A stretch of 5,917 bases of DNA from Thermodesulfobacteriota bacterium (GTDB lineage Bacteria > Desulfobacterota > SM23-61): positions 1 to 5,917 of the forward strand of contig JASEHN010000200.1 in assembly GCA_030018715.1 (NCBI GenBank). The letters run 5' to 3'. This document shows positions 1 to 5,702 of the stretch, in pieces. The translations under genes were made by a program, and so were the position numbers. Numbering within the stretch: position 1 is the first letter of the stretch; each line of letters starts with the position of its first letter. The notes under the pieces are model-generated. The model made no database searches. It was given only the letters and a program-made list of their open reading frames with translations, and was not told where the DNA came from.

Positions 1-160
1 TGGATTCCCTCTGACCTTACGCCCCACCTCTTTTCAAAGGGCTAAAGTGTTACAGAATTTCTAAATTACAAGCACGAATTTTGAGATTCGGATTCCCAAT
101 TTCAGGCACGTTAGGCCCTTTTGCCATTGTTTCGGATTTCGATATTTCTACTTTTTGATT
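1..160. repeat. AT-rich intergenic leader with degenerate TTCGGATTT-type motifs
   Basis: No gene is visible before the ATG at 174. From about 55 to 150 the sequence is made of loosely repeated words such as GAATTTCTAAATT, GATTCGGATT, CCAATTTCAGGCACG and TTTCGGATTTCGATATTTC. CACGAATT/CAGGCACG-like words occur twice. From memory, similar AT-rich interspersed filler is common between genes in Desulfobacterota and related metagenome genomes; this was not checked. An apparent reverse-strand reading frame here has no family resemblance and looks accidental. Confidence 0.35.
121..148 (+). promoter_or_regulatory. weak sigma-70-like promoter candidate for the AbfD-like gene
   Basis: TTGCCA at 121-126 matches the -35 consensus TTGACA at five of six positions. 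TATTTC at 143-148 is a poor -10 box (three of six) at 16-bp spacing. It is well placed about 25 bases before the gene, but the surrounding sequence is AT-rich enough to give such matches by chance. Confidence 0.25.
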
Positions 161-168
161 AAAGGAGG
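161..168 (+). promoter_or_regulatory. strong Shine-Dalgarno site
   Basis: AAAGGAGG lies five bases before ATG 174 and is nearly a perfect anti-16S match. It fixes the start of the AbfD-like gene and indicates that the 5' end of that gene is intact and built for high translation. Confidence 0.85.
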
Positions 169-173
169 AAAAA

Positions 174-1638
174 ATGGCCCTCATGACCCCGGACCAATAT
201 GAGGATAGTCTTAAAAAGAGGAACCCCCGGGTTTTTATGAACGGAAATAAGGTAGAAAGTATCCTGGAGAACAAGAACACTCGAACCGTAGTGGAGGCCA
301 ACAAGGCCAGTTATGCCTGGGCTCTGGACCCGAAGTACAAAGACATCATGACCGTCTTTTCCCCCTTGGTGGGAGAAGTGGTCAACCGCTACACTTACTT
401 GAGCGCCAGCATCGATGATCTGGTTAAAAAGGCCCAGGCGGGGACCTTCACCTCCGAAATGCTCGGCACTTGCATCTATCGTTGCGTCGGCTACGACGCC
501 TTCCATTCCCTCGCCAGCACCACCTGGGAAATGGACCGGGATCTGGGAACAAAGTATTACCCTCGCTTCATCGAATTCCTAAAAACAGTCCAGAAAAAGG
601 ACCTGTCCATTGCCGGGGCTCTCACGGAACCGCGGGGCAGGCGAAATCAAAAGACTCTGGAATGGCCGGATCCCTATCTTTCCCTAAAGGTGGTGGATAA
701 GAAAAAAGAAGGGATCGTGGTGCGGGGAGCCAAGATCAATATCAGCGGAGCCTACGCCTGCCATGAGCTTGTGGTCCTGCCCCAATCCGCCCATCCAAAA
801 GAAGAAGGGGATTACGCCATTGCCTTTGCCATCCCTCCGGACACCAAGGGAATTACCTTCGTTTGCCAGTACACGCCGTTTTCCGCAGAGCGGGAGCTTT
901 CCGAGGACATCGAGGAACTGGGCAACCCTCTCTTCGGCCAGCGGGAAACTTCCATGGTGATTTTCGAAGATGTCTTTGTCCCCTGGGAAAAGGTATTTCA
1001 CTGCGGCGAAACCCCTTACTCGGCCAAGCTGGTTACCCGTTTTCCGGACCCATCGCATGACCTGCGGGGGAACCTGTAAAGTTGGCTTCATGAACCAGAT
1101 TATCGGAGCGGCCAGGCTGATCCAGGAGTACAAAGGACTGGAGAAGACCCCCCATATCAATGAGCAACTGGCCGAGATGGTGGTCTTGAGAGAAACAGGA
1201 CGGGCCTGCGGCTTGGCGGCAGCCCAGAAGGGAGTCGAAGAACCCCCAGGATCCGGCGTATTTCTGCCGGACGAATTGATGGGCAACGTGGCTAAGCTCA
1301 ACATCTGTAACGCCTTCTGGCGGGTCATGGCTTTAGCGGGAGATATCGGGGGAGGGCTGGTGGTCACCATGCCTTCTTTGAAAGAGCTGAAAAACCCCGA
1401 AGTAAAAGGTTACGTCGAGGAGTTTTACAGCTTTGGTTCTGATGAGCCTACCGAAAATATCATGAAGGTCCATAAGGCGTTGCAGCATTGGGCGGCGGGT
1501 CTGCATGGCGTGGGCACCTGGCATGGCGCCGGACCGGTCATGGCCCAGAAGATCATGCTCCAGCGGATCGTCAACTACGACCACGAAAAAGAATTGGTCA
1601 AGCGAACCTTAAATCTCAAAGAGAAAAAGAAGAAATAG
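174..1638 (+). pseudogene. 4-hydroxybutyryl-CoA dehydratase / 4-HPA 3-hydroxylase superfamily protein, frameshifted
   Basis: Two overlapping frames together give one complete protein of about 487-488 residues, against 490 for Clostridium aminobutyricum AbfD. The first frame runs from ATG 174 to its stop at 1079; the second carries the homology from about 1051 to the stop at 1638. The N-terminal part matches the HpaB N-terminal domain, with TCIYRC holding C100 and C104, the counterparts of AbfD cluster ligands C99 and C103. The second frame opens with HRMTCGGTCKVG, holding the His and Cys matching H292 and C299, then continues with the flavoprotein helical domain (GGGLVVTMPS, HGAG). The break lies between PD and HR near 1047-1053: one extra C at 1049-1051, or two bases missing. 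E258 matches AbfD E257. Q101, T190, Y296 and E455 of AbfD are replaced by Tyr, Ser, Cys and Gly, so dehydration of 4-hydroxybutyryl-CoA is doubtful. Family members are FAD enzymes, usually with a [4Fe-4S] cluster and oxygen-sensitive. No other lesion is seen, so a sequencing error or a very recent mutation are both possible. Confidence 0.85.
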
Positions 1639-1642
1639 GGGA

Positions 1643-1673
1643 GGCCGACTGGTCGCCCGTATAAATCTTTTTT
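1643..1673 (+). terminator. weak terminator candidate after the AbfD-like gene
   Basis: GGC (1643-1645) and GA (1647-1648) can pair with TC (1653-1654) and GCC (1655-1657) around a CTGG loop, leaving one bulged C. Six Ts follow at 1668-1673. The stem is short and about ten bases separate it from the T run, so this is a poor intrinsic terminator. A second, clean hairpin CCCGC-CAAT-GCGGG lies at 1680-1693 in the same convergent gap but has no T run after it on either strand. Confidence 0.25.
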
Positions 1674-1747
1674 GCGAATCCCGCCAATGCGGGGTAAAGC
1701 AATCCCGAAAATAAATAAGCAAGAAATGGAATTCACGATAATGTTAA

Positions 1748-2151
1748 CTACGCCTGACTACCTAAACCCATCCCCGTCCCATTCCTTTCCTTGAGACGAA
1801 GTTCGGCTTCTTCCGCTAATTCCATAGCTTTCAATTTTATCGCTGATGACTCCTCCGGCCAGCCAAGGGTATTGGCATGCAGAGGGGGAAATCGTCCGCT
1901 TCAATTGTGAGTCCGATTTTGTTGACAACAGCAGCTTTAATATCAGCACGGCCCAACAATGTTAGTATCCGCAGACTACCGCCGATTTTCCATATTTCAT
2001 CTTCTTGGAGTCCGGATATCCTGAAAACGGACAAGCGCCTGTCTTTCGGGGGGATAAATGCTGAATATTTGACTGTATTATCTGAGGTTCTAAAGTGATT
2101 TTTTGAGTAAAGATATCGCGCTAGTGTTTCTTGCTCGTCACCGTGGCTCAA
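1748..2151 (-). pseudogene. conserved small hypothetical protein, frameshifted at a C run
   Basis: The gene starts at TTG 2151, five bases after AGGGAG, and ends at TAG 1748-1750 in another frame. Restoring one C in the run at 1884-1888 joins the frames into a 134-residue protein, reading DDFPPLHANTLGWPEE across the joint. The distal part (IKLKAMELAEEAELRL) reads as a regular amphipathic helix, which an accidental frame would not give. Visible blocks are LARYLYSKNHF near the N-terminus, YSAFIPPKDRRLSVFR around residues 29-44, EIWKIGG at 52-58 and GRADIKA around 67-73. I recall similar small proteins of unknown function with an SVFR...EIW pattern in other bacteria, but know no function for them. 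There is no signal peptide, membrane segment or obvious catalytic motif. It converges on the AbfD-like gene. The single homopolymer defect could be a sequencing error. Confidence 0.6.
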
Positions 2152-2397
2152 AACTGCTCCCTATGAATATAATCTCCTGAGATGTTGGATGATTACCAAA
2201 GGCAATGTTTCTTTAAAATATTCCACCCCTTGTATTTTATTCCCGCCGAAAATGCCAGCAAGAGAGAAGGGGGGTAGGTATTTTTGCTTTTACCCCCTAC
2301 GCTTATGACAAAAACCTGCCCCCTTCCTCTGCGCCATTCAAGGCCGATCTCCCCCGTAGGCTAAGCAACAACTTCTGGCATCTTAAATGTATTACCG
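2152..2397. other. intergenic stretch without a recognisable gene
   Basis: No reading frame of protein-like character was found here. It holds the ribosome binding site of the leftward gene ending at 1748, a G/C-tract inverted repeat at 2270-2297, and AT-rich sequence. TTATATTC near 2170 could hold a -10 box for the leftward gene, but no matching -35 box was seen. Confidence 0.4.
2270..2297. repeat. inverted repeat of G and C tracts
   Basis: GGGGGTA at 2270-2276 is the exact reverse complement of TACCCCC at 2291-2297, with a 14-base T-rich loop. It could form a seven-pair hairpin. No T run follows on either strand, so it is not a typical terminator. It lies upstream of the leftward small gene, and low sequence complexity makes chance a real alternative. 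Confidence 0.35.
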
Positions 2398-2580
2398 TTG
2401 CCTGACCCGCTCACGTGGCGGTCGAAGTCCACGCCGAGAACATTCAGTTTCCGCTGGATCGACAATGGCGAAAAGCACGACCAGTTCCAGCGAGCGGGGC
2501 AGGTGATGAAGAAGGGCCGGAAGGACATAACGCATGAGCAGGTCGAGGCCGGCCAGGAGCCCCGAACCCTACGACGATAA
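2398..2580 (+). other. possible remnant of a GC-rich coding region
   Basis: From about 2400 the sequence becomes clearly richer in GC and shows G/C-ending codons in two forward frames. One reads AHVAVEVHAENIQFPLDRQW over roughly 2409-2469. The other reads FSFRWIDNGEKHDQFQRAGQ and onward to a TAA at 2578-2580, tail to tail with the YaiI-family stop at 2582. Two coding-like frames on one strand with no start signal suggest the 3' end of a decayed, frameshifted gene. I do not recognise a family. A reverse-strand frame (MRYVLPALLHHLPRSLELVV) also looks passable, so the coding strand itself is uncertain. No Shine-Dalgarno site is seen. Confidence 0.2.
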
Positions 2581-2581
2581 A

Positions 2582-3034
2582 CTATTTTCTTCTACGGAGG
2601 ACCTGGATCGTCTCGTCGAGACGCTGGAGGAAACGGGAGCGATCTCGTTTCTCGAAGGGAGCTGGCCCTCCTGTTATGGTTCCGAGATCGCGGAGGTGGG
2701 ACAGAAGCTCCCGGCTCGCGAGGGCTTCGCCAATGCTTTCCTTGGTGAAAATGCGACCCGCCGGACTGAGCACCTCGGCATCCTTTTCCAAGCACCGAGA
2801 AGCCAGGGGGATATCCCCGGTGATCACAATATCATTCTCGCTCACATGCTCGACAATCCAATCATCGGCCGCGTTGAACTGCCCATCCACAACAACTACT
2901 CCGAGCCAGTCCTCCTGCGGGGTCCCCATCCGCGAGTTCGAAACCAAGGTGACTTTTAGCCCATAGCGCTTTGCCACACGATAGACTTCCTGCTTCACCG
3001 GACAGCCATCAGCATCGATAAAGATGTCTAACAA
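2582..3034 (-). CDS. YaiI/YqxD family protein (UPF0178, DUF188), PIN-like fold
   Basis: This 150-residue protein matches the UPF0178 family over its whole length. The N-terminus has DIFIDADGCPVKQEV, whose acidic residues are family hallmarks, followed by VTLVSNSRM. The middle carries DDWIVEHVSENDIVITGDIPLA, and the C-terminal half IGEALASRELL, then GTITGGPAPF and KRDRSRFLQ. The family is considered PIN-like and so possibly acts on nucleic acid, but its substrate is not established. I place the start at TTG 3034, because AAAGG lies about eight bases upstream and the resulting length is typical; another TTG at 3106 would add 24 residues with no family resemblance. The sequence is complete, with no missing motif. 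It is the last gene of the leftward group, 118 bases after the CxxC-protein gene. That gap contains a repeat-end motif, so shared transcription is uncertain. Confidence 0.9.
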   Translation of the reverse strand: MLDIFIDADGCPVKQEVYRVAKRYGLKVTLVSNSRMGTPQEDWLGVVVVDGQFNAADDWIVEHVSENDIVITGDIPLASRCLEKDAEVLSPAGRIFTKESIGEALASRELLSHLRDLGTITGGPAPFEKRDRSRFLQRLDETIQVLRRRK

Positions 3035-3115
3035 ACATGGACCTTTCTCTGCTAATATATGGGGACGCCAGATTAGTCTTTTTCTTATAGGGCTCGCCGT
3101 TATCAATTAAAAATC

Positions 3116-3136
3116 AGTATGGCCTCCCCGGAATTC
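3116..3136. repeat. solitary copy of the repeat-end motif (CCCCGGAATTC)
   Basis: These 21 bases align without gaps to the end motif at 4539-4559, matching at 17 of 21 positions by eye, and include AGTA, GG, T and CCCGGAATTC in register. It lies in the 118-base gap between two leftward genes. The AT-rich bases just before it faintly resemble the A-run part of the larger repeat, but no full-length copy is recognisable. It also contains the palindrome GGAATTCC at 3130-3137. Confidence 0.5.
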
Positions 3137-3152
3137 CCGTAATTCACTCGCA

Positions 3153-3803
3153 TCACTTCCGGCGATTCCGCTTCCGGTCCTCTTTGGCCCTCTTGCGCTT
3201 CCTTTTGGCCGCGACCTTTTGAGCCCCGGAAATTCTTGCCCTGCCCGGATAGGCGTCCACTTCATCATCATGCGTGCTTATTCCCAATGGTTTCCCATCT
3301 TCATCCAAAACATAAACACTTTTCTTTCCGTTCCAGGTCCGGAAAAGATCGGGTTCTTTCTTTCCATGATCAATCCCTACCACCCCTTGAAAAGTAAACC
3401 TTCTTTTCACACCGGAGGCGATCATCCCCTCATCGATGATCACCGTCGGGCAATCTACACAGAAGAATCCCGCGGGCGCAAACATCACCCGCGGGGCGAC
3501 ATTGGTGGCATAGATGAAATTCGCCGATTGCTGCCGAGTCTGACCGTTGCACCGGGGACATCGATCTGTCCGAGAAACCGCGGCGCGCGCGTAAGCATGT
3601 TCCACTTTTTCCTCATGCGTAGGAAAACCCGTGCTTTTGGCAATTTCCCCGTATACTGCCTGCCTCCCATCGGGGCTTAAGCCCTCGGTGTCAATGACCA
3701 ATGGATCATTTTGGTCAAATTGAATCGCGCGAAGGCTTTCCTCTCCCGCATCAGGAGATTTTTCTTTGGCCTTTTCCCCGAAAAGCCGCCTGAATAAATC
3801 CAT
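3153..3803 (-). CDS. hypothetical protein with two CxxC pairs and a basic C-terminal tail
   Basis: I do not recognise this 216-residue family. It has a charged N-terminus (MDLFRRLFGEKAKEK), an acidic middle (QFDQNDPLVIDTEGL), then CPRC at residues 82-85 and CVDC at 115-118, which together look like a four-cysteine zinc ribbon with a 29-residue spacer. After it come DEGMIASGVKRRFTFQGVVGIDHG (123-146), a strand-rich segment with VYVLDEDGKPLG (163-174) and a lysine/arginine-rich tail from about residue 198 to the end. A zinc site with a basic tail suggests contact with RNA, DNA or ribosomes, but this is only inference. No signal peptide or membrane segment is seen. ATG 3803 follows GAGGG at a rather short spacing. 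The start lies 21 bases after the stop of the VOC gene, so the two are probably one operon. The frame is intact and codon use resembles that of its neighbour. Confidence 0.75.
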   Translation of the reverse strand: MDLFRRLFGEKAKEKSPDAGEESLRAIQFDQNDPLVIDTEGLSPDGRQAVYGEIAKSTGFPTHEEKVEHAYARAAVSRTDRCPRCNGQTRQQSANFIYATNVAPRVMFAPAGFFCVDCPTVIIDEGMIASGVKRRFTFQGVVGIDHGKKEPDLFRTWNGKKSVYVLDEDGKPLGISTHDDEVDAYPGRARISGAQKVAAKRKRKRAKEDRKRNRRK

Positions 3804-3824
3804 GAACCCTCGACCTGCCTTTGG

Positions 3825-4292
3825 CTAAGCGTCAATCGGCTTATATTCGTCCATCACCTCGATCAGCACGCCATGGGCGTACTGAGGCATAATCCATACC
3901 CACCGGGTGTCCGGAGTATTGGCATCGAAAATGAATTGATCCCCGTGCAGGGATACTCCTTTTTTCTTCAGTTGCTGGAAGGTATCTTCCAGGTGAGAAG
4001 AGGCAAAGGCAATATGGTGCAAACCCTCTCCATGTTTTTCCAGGCGCTTATAAAGTGGAGACTGGGGGTCAAGAGGCTGTAAGAGTTGAATATCACAACC
4101 GCTACCGGCCGCCCGGAAAAATGCCGTTACATAACTGTCTTTCCCCGCAAAACGCTCTTCCTTGACCACATCTTCTTTCAAAAGCTGGGGAGAAACTGGA
4201 CCAAGAATGTTTGTATAATGCTCTATTGCCTGGTCAATATCCCTAACCAATATACAAATATGGGCCAACCTTTGCTTAACTTTGCCTGACAA
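3825..4292 (-). CDS. VOC-superfamily protein, methylmalonyl-CoA epimerase-like
   Basis: This 155-residue protein has the two beta-alpha-beta-beta-beta modules of the vicinal oxygen chelate fold. Candidate metal ligands sit at the usual places: H11 in LAHICILV, Q69 in DIQLLQP, H92 or H93 in GLHHIAF and E145 in GVLIEVMDEY. This His-Gln-His-Glu set and GEGLHHIAF fit methylmalonyl-CoA epimerase, which inverts C2 of methylmalonyl-CoA in propionate metabolism. The 22-residue stretch before the last ligands (FDANTPDTRWVWIMPQYAHG) is less standard, so a relative acting on another acyl-CoA or a glyoxalase-like enzyme is possible. The start is TTG 4292, with AAGGG about nine bases upstream; no ATG fits, since H11 must be kept. 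The CxxC-protein gene follows after 21 bases. No mutase genes are in the window to confirm the pathway. Confidence 0.8.
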   Translation of the reverse strand: MSGKVKQRLAHICILVRDIDQAIEHYTNILGPVSPQLLKEDVVKEERFAGKDSYVTAFFRAAGSGCDIQLLQPLDPQSPLYKRLEKHGEGLHHIAFASSHLEDTFQQLKKKGVSLHGDQFIFDANTPDTRWVWIMPQYAHGVLIEVMDEYKPIDA

Positions 4293-4414
4293 TAGGTGTT
4301 CCCTTTTTCTAAGAAGATTTGAAGGTTAAAGGGCTGCACAGAGATCCGCCCCGCTTTCTTGTTAGCTAAAATCATTTATGTTGAATGTTGAGATCCCGGA
4401 TTTCTATTCGCGGT
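4293..4414. other. intergenic spacer upstream of the VOC gene
   Basis: It carries the AAGGG ribosome binding site of the leftward VOC gene just right of 4297. I see no convincing -35/-10 pair, though the promoter of that gene should lie here or within the adjacent repeat. The right edge meets the 145-bp repeat copy. Confidence 0.4.
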
Positions 4415-4559
4415 CCTCTTTTCCTTTGAAGACATGGAAGGCTTCCCGGGGGAATCGGGGTCAAAAGTCTTTGAGGCCGAAAACCTCCCTCCCCTTTATC
4501 GGAGGCAAACACCGGCAGCAAGACTTATTAAAAAAACAAGTAAGGTGTTCCCGGAATTC
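4415..4559 (+). repeat. long direct repeat, copy 1
   Basis: This copy aligns with 5703-5852 from end to end in the same orientation at roughly 75-80 percent identity by eye, with two 2-base length differences. Shared landmarks in order are CCTCTTTT-CTTTGA, GAATCGGGGTCA, GTCTTTG, CGAAAACCTCCCTC, TTTATCG, AGGCAAACA, GACTTAT, an A run, TAAGGTGT and CCCGGAATT. Similarity stops abruptly at both edges. Substitutions fall at all codon positions and the only protein-like frame breaks in this copy, so it is not coding. The copy lies just downstream of the HEPN stop. Confidence 0.75.
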
Positions 4560-4561
4560 AC
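4531..4561 (-). terminator. intrinsic terminator candidate after the HEPN gene, made by the repeat end
   Basis: Reading leftward after the HEPN stop, AGGTG pairs with CACCT, and inside it TTC pairs with GAA around a CGG loop, leaving two bulged As. The stem is followed within about six bases by seven Ts (the A run at about 4530-4536 on the given strand). The geometry is acceptable for a Rho-independent terminator. Repeat copy 2 lacks the AGGTG half, so only this copy can form it. Confidence 0.45.
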
Positions 4562-4579
4562 CTATTTCTATTAATCTGA

Positions 4580-4993
4580 TTATGGACGTGCTTCAAAGGG
4601 TAACTTCGCGAGAATCTGATTGTAAATTTCGCAACTGACCTGAAGGGCCTCTTCAGCGTCTTTGTTTGTAGGTTCTTCCATTCCTCCGGGGTAGCGGAAT
4701 TTCCAAGCGTACTCAGTGAGAGGAGCAGCCTTATCAACTAAATCCTTCAAAGTGGGCGCTATATTGACACATTGTCGCCCGATTTCCTCCAGACTATGGG
4801 TTTTGCGAAACGGAATATCATGCCAGGATAGAAATCCCTTAAGTACCTTTTCGATTGCCTGCTGGCAGTGAAAAACCACATCTTCAAGCAGTGGAGGCGA
4901 CGCCGAAAGTCCATGTTCAGCACTCCTTAAGTCCTTCTCGGCTTTGACAAGCCAACCGCGGGTGTCTTCCAGGCGAACAGGATCAGGCTGCAT
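4580..4993 (-). CDS. HEPN domain protein, toxin candidate of an MNT-HEPN pair
   Basis: This 137-residue all-helical protein carries HEPN (COG2250-type) blocks: WLVKAEKDLRSAEHGL (14-29), VVFHCQQAIEKVLKGFL (39-55), FRKTHSLEEI (62-71) and WKFRYPGG (97-104). HEPN partners of MNT proteins are usually RNases that cut tRNA or other RNA and are silenced by the nucleotidyltransferase. The usual R-x4-6-H active site is not evident; R63-x2-H66 is the nearest match, so nuclease activity is uncertain. The start is ATG 4993, inside the end of the MNT gene, preceded by GGAAGGGAGG at about seven bases. An upstream in-frame start at 5086 would give 31 extra residues without family resemblance. The 11-base overlap implies translational coupling. 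A terminator candidate follows the gene. Confidence 0.88.
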   Translation of the reverse strand: MQPDPVRLEDTRGWLVKAEKDLRSAEHGLSASPPLLEDVVFHCQQAIEKVLKGFLSWHDIPFRKTHSLEEIGRQCVNIAPTLKDLVDKAAPLTEYAWKFRYPGGMEEPTNKDAEEALQVSCEIYNQILAKLPFEARP

Positions 4994-5339
4994 AAAGCAA
5001 CCTCCCTTCCGATATGACAGTAAATGGGAGCGATGCACGGAGGTGAAGTCGACGATCAAAGGCATCCTGGGTCCACACCAGAACATCTGCAGCTATACCC
5101 GTACCCCGGAGGACTTCATAGGCTAAACGACTGCGTCTTCGCTCAGGTGGTGCAGACTCCGGGACAATGACCATAAGGTCATAGTCACTGTCGACGCCAA
5201 AATCACTTCTGACCCGGGAGCCAAAAAGATAGATGCGTTCCGGACGATAGGCAGCAATTAAACGGCCCACAATCTCAGCCAGTTTCTTATCATCCAGGCT
5301 TTTTACAGCGTCTTTCCCATCCACTCCATTATGATTCAT
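4983..5339 (-). CDS. minimal nucleotidyltransferase (MNT), antitoxin candidate
   Basis: This 118-residue protein is a minimal nucleotidyltransferase of the polymerase-beta fold. The catalytic signature GS-x10-D-x-D is complete: G40-S41 in YLFGSRVRSDFG and D52, D54 in SDYDLMVIV. A further acidic residue probably lies at D86 in AADVLVWT, the usual third carboxylate. In characterised MntA/HepT pairs the MNT transfers AMP to the HEPN toxin and so blocks it; the overlapping HEPN gene makes the same role likely here. I place the start at ATG 5339, after AAGGTGA with good spacing; the GTG at 5348 lies inside that ribosome binding site. The MNT gene comes first, as the antitoxin does in many such pairs. 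Confidence 0.9.
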   Translation of the reverse strand: MNHNGVDGKDAVKSLDDKKLAEIVGRLIAAYRPERIYLFGSRVRSDFGVDSDYDLMVIVPESAPPERRRSRLAYEVLRGTGIAADVLVWTQDAFDRRLHLRASLPFTVISEGRLLYAA

Positions 5340-5355
5340 AAGATTCACCTTTTTT

Positions 5356-5384
5356 ATTATACCTCAGCCGATCCCATGCCTCCA
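5356..5384 (-). promoter_or_regulatory. promoter candidate for the MNT-HEPN operon
   Basis: Reading leftward, a perfect TATAAT at 5361-5356 is preceded at 17 bases by TGGAGG, a weak -35 (three of six matches). Transcription would begin near 5349, leaving a leader of only about ten bases that contains the AAGGTGA ribosome binding site or part of it. If a toxin-antitoxin regulator acts here it would need to bind over these boxes; no clear palindrome spans them. Confidence 0.4.
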
Positions 5385-5702
5385 GAAAGAGGCGCCATAT
5401 CCTCTATGATTATCTCTATTCCTATTGCCAAGAATAAAGATTTGACCCAATCCCCACTACATTATCTTAACGTCTTATGCCCGGGGCAATACTTATTACC
5501 GTTGCCCCGCTCCCCACAATTTTTCCATTAGCCCCTCCTTTTCTTCAATATTATTGCAAATTCCACCAGGCCCTTCAAGCGCGAAATATTCAGAAATCCT
5601 TGCTTCGGTAAATTACAATTTCGCACGAATATATTTCATCTGGCTTTCTGCATGGCTCTCTCCTCCCAAAAGGTTTTGTGCAGTTTTCGCCCCCTTCTCG
5701 CC
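5385..5702. other. gene-free stretch between MNT promoter and repeat copy 2
   Basis: I see no convincing gene on either strand. Short forward frames start without ribosome binding sites and resemble nothing known. The only clear structure is the inverted repeat at 5482-5509. TATTACCGTTGCC at about 5494-5506 recurs at about 2390-2402, but a 13-base match is near chance for a window of this length. Confidence 0.4.
5482..5509. repeat. perfect 8-bp inverted repeat
   Basis: CGGGGCAA at 5482-5489 is the exact reverse complement of TTGCCCCG at 5502-5509, with a 12-base AT-rich loop. It could be a protein-binding dyad or a hairpin. No T run directly follows on either strand, so it is not a standard terminator. 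It lies about 120 bases upstream of the MNT promoter candidate. Confidence 0.45.

Noticed and set aside
1047..1053. Programmed ribosomal frameshifting in the AbfD-like gene
   Set aside because: There is no known slippery heptamer, no rare-codon or stop-codon pause at the shift and no known frameshifting in this family. An indel is simpler.
684..1370. Long reverse-strand open frame of 228 codons
   Set aside because: It is the antisense of the AbfD-like gene, whose forward translation has strong family motifs. The reverse product is low-complexity and matches nothing I know.
2390..2402. TATTACCGTTGCC shared with 5494-5506
   Set aside because: A 13-base match within about 6 kb is close to random expectation, and the flanks diverge at once.
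2925..2950. GTTCGAAACC resembling a tRNA T-arm
   Set aside because: It lies inside the YaiI-family gene, and no acceptor, D or anticodon arms are found around it.
3219..3680. Forward-strand open frame of 153 codons
   Set aside because: It is opposite the CxxC-protein gene, which has a better start, operon spacing and coherent CxxC motifs. The forward product has no family features.
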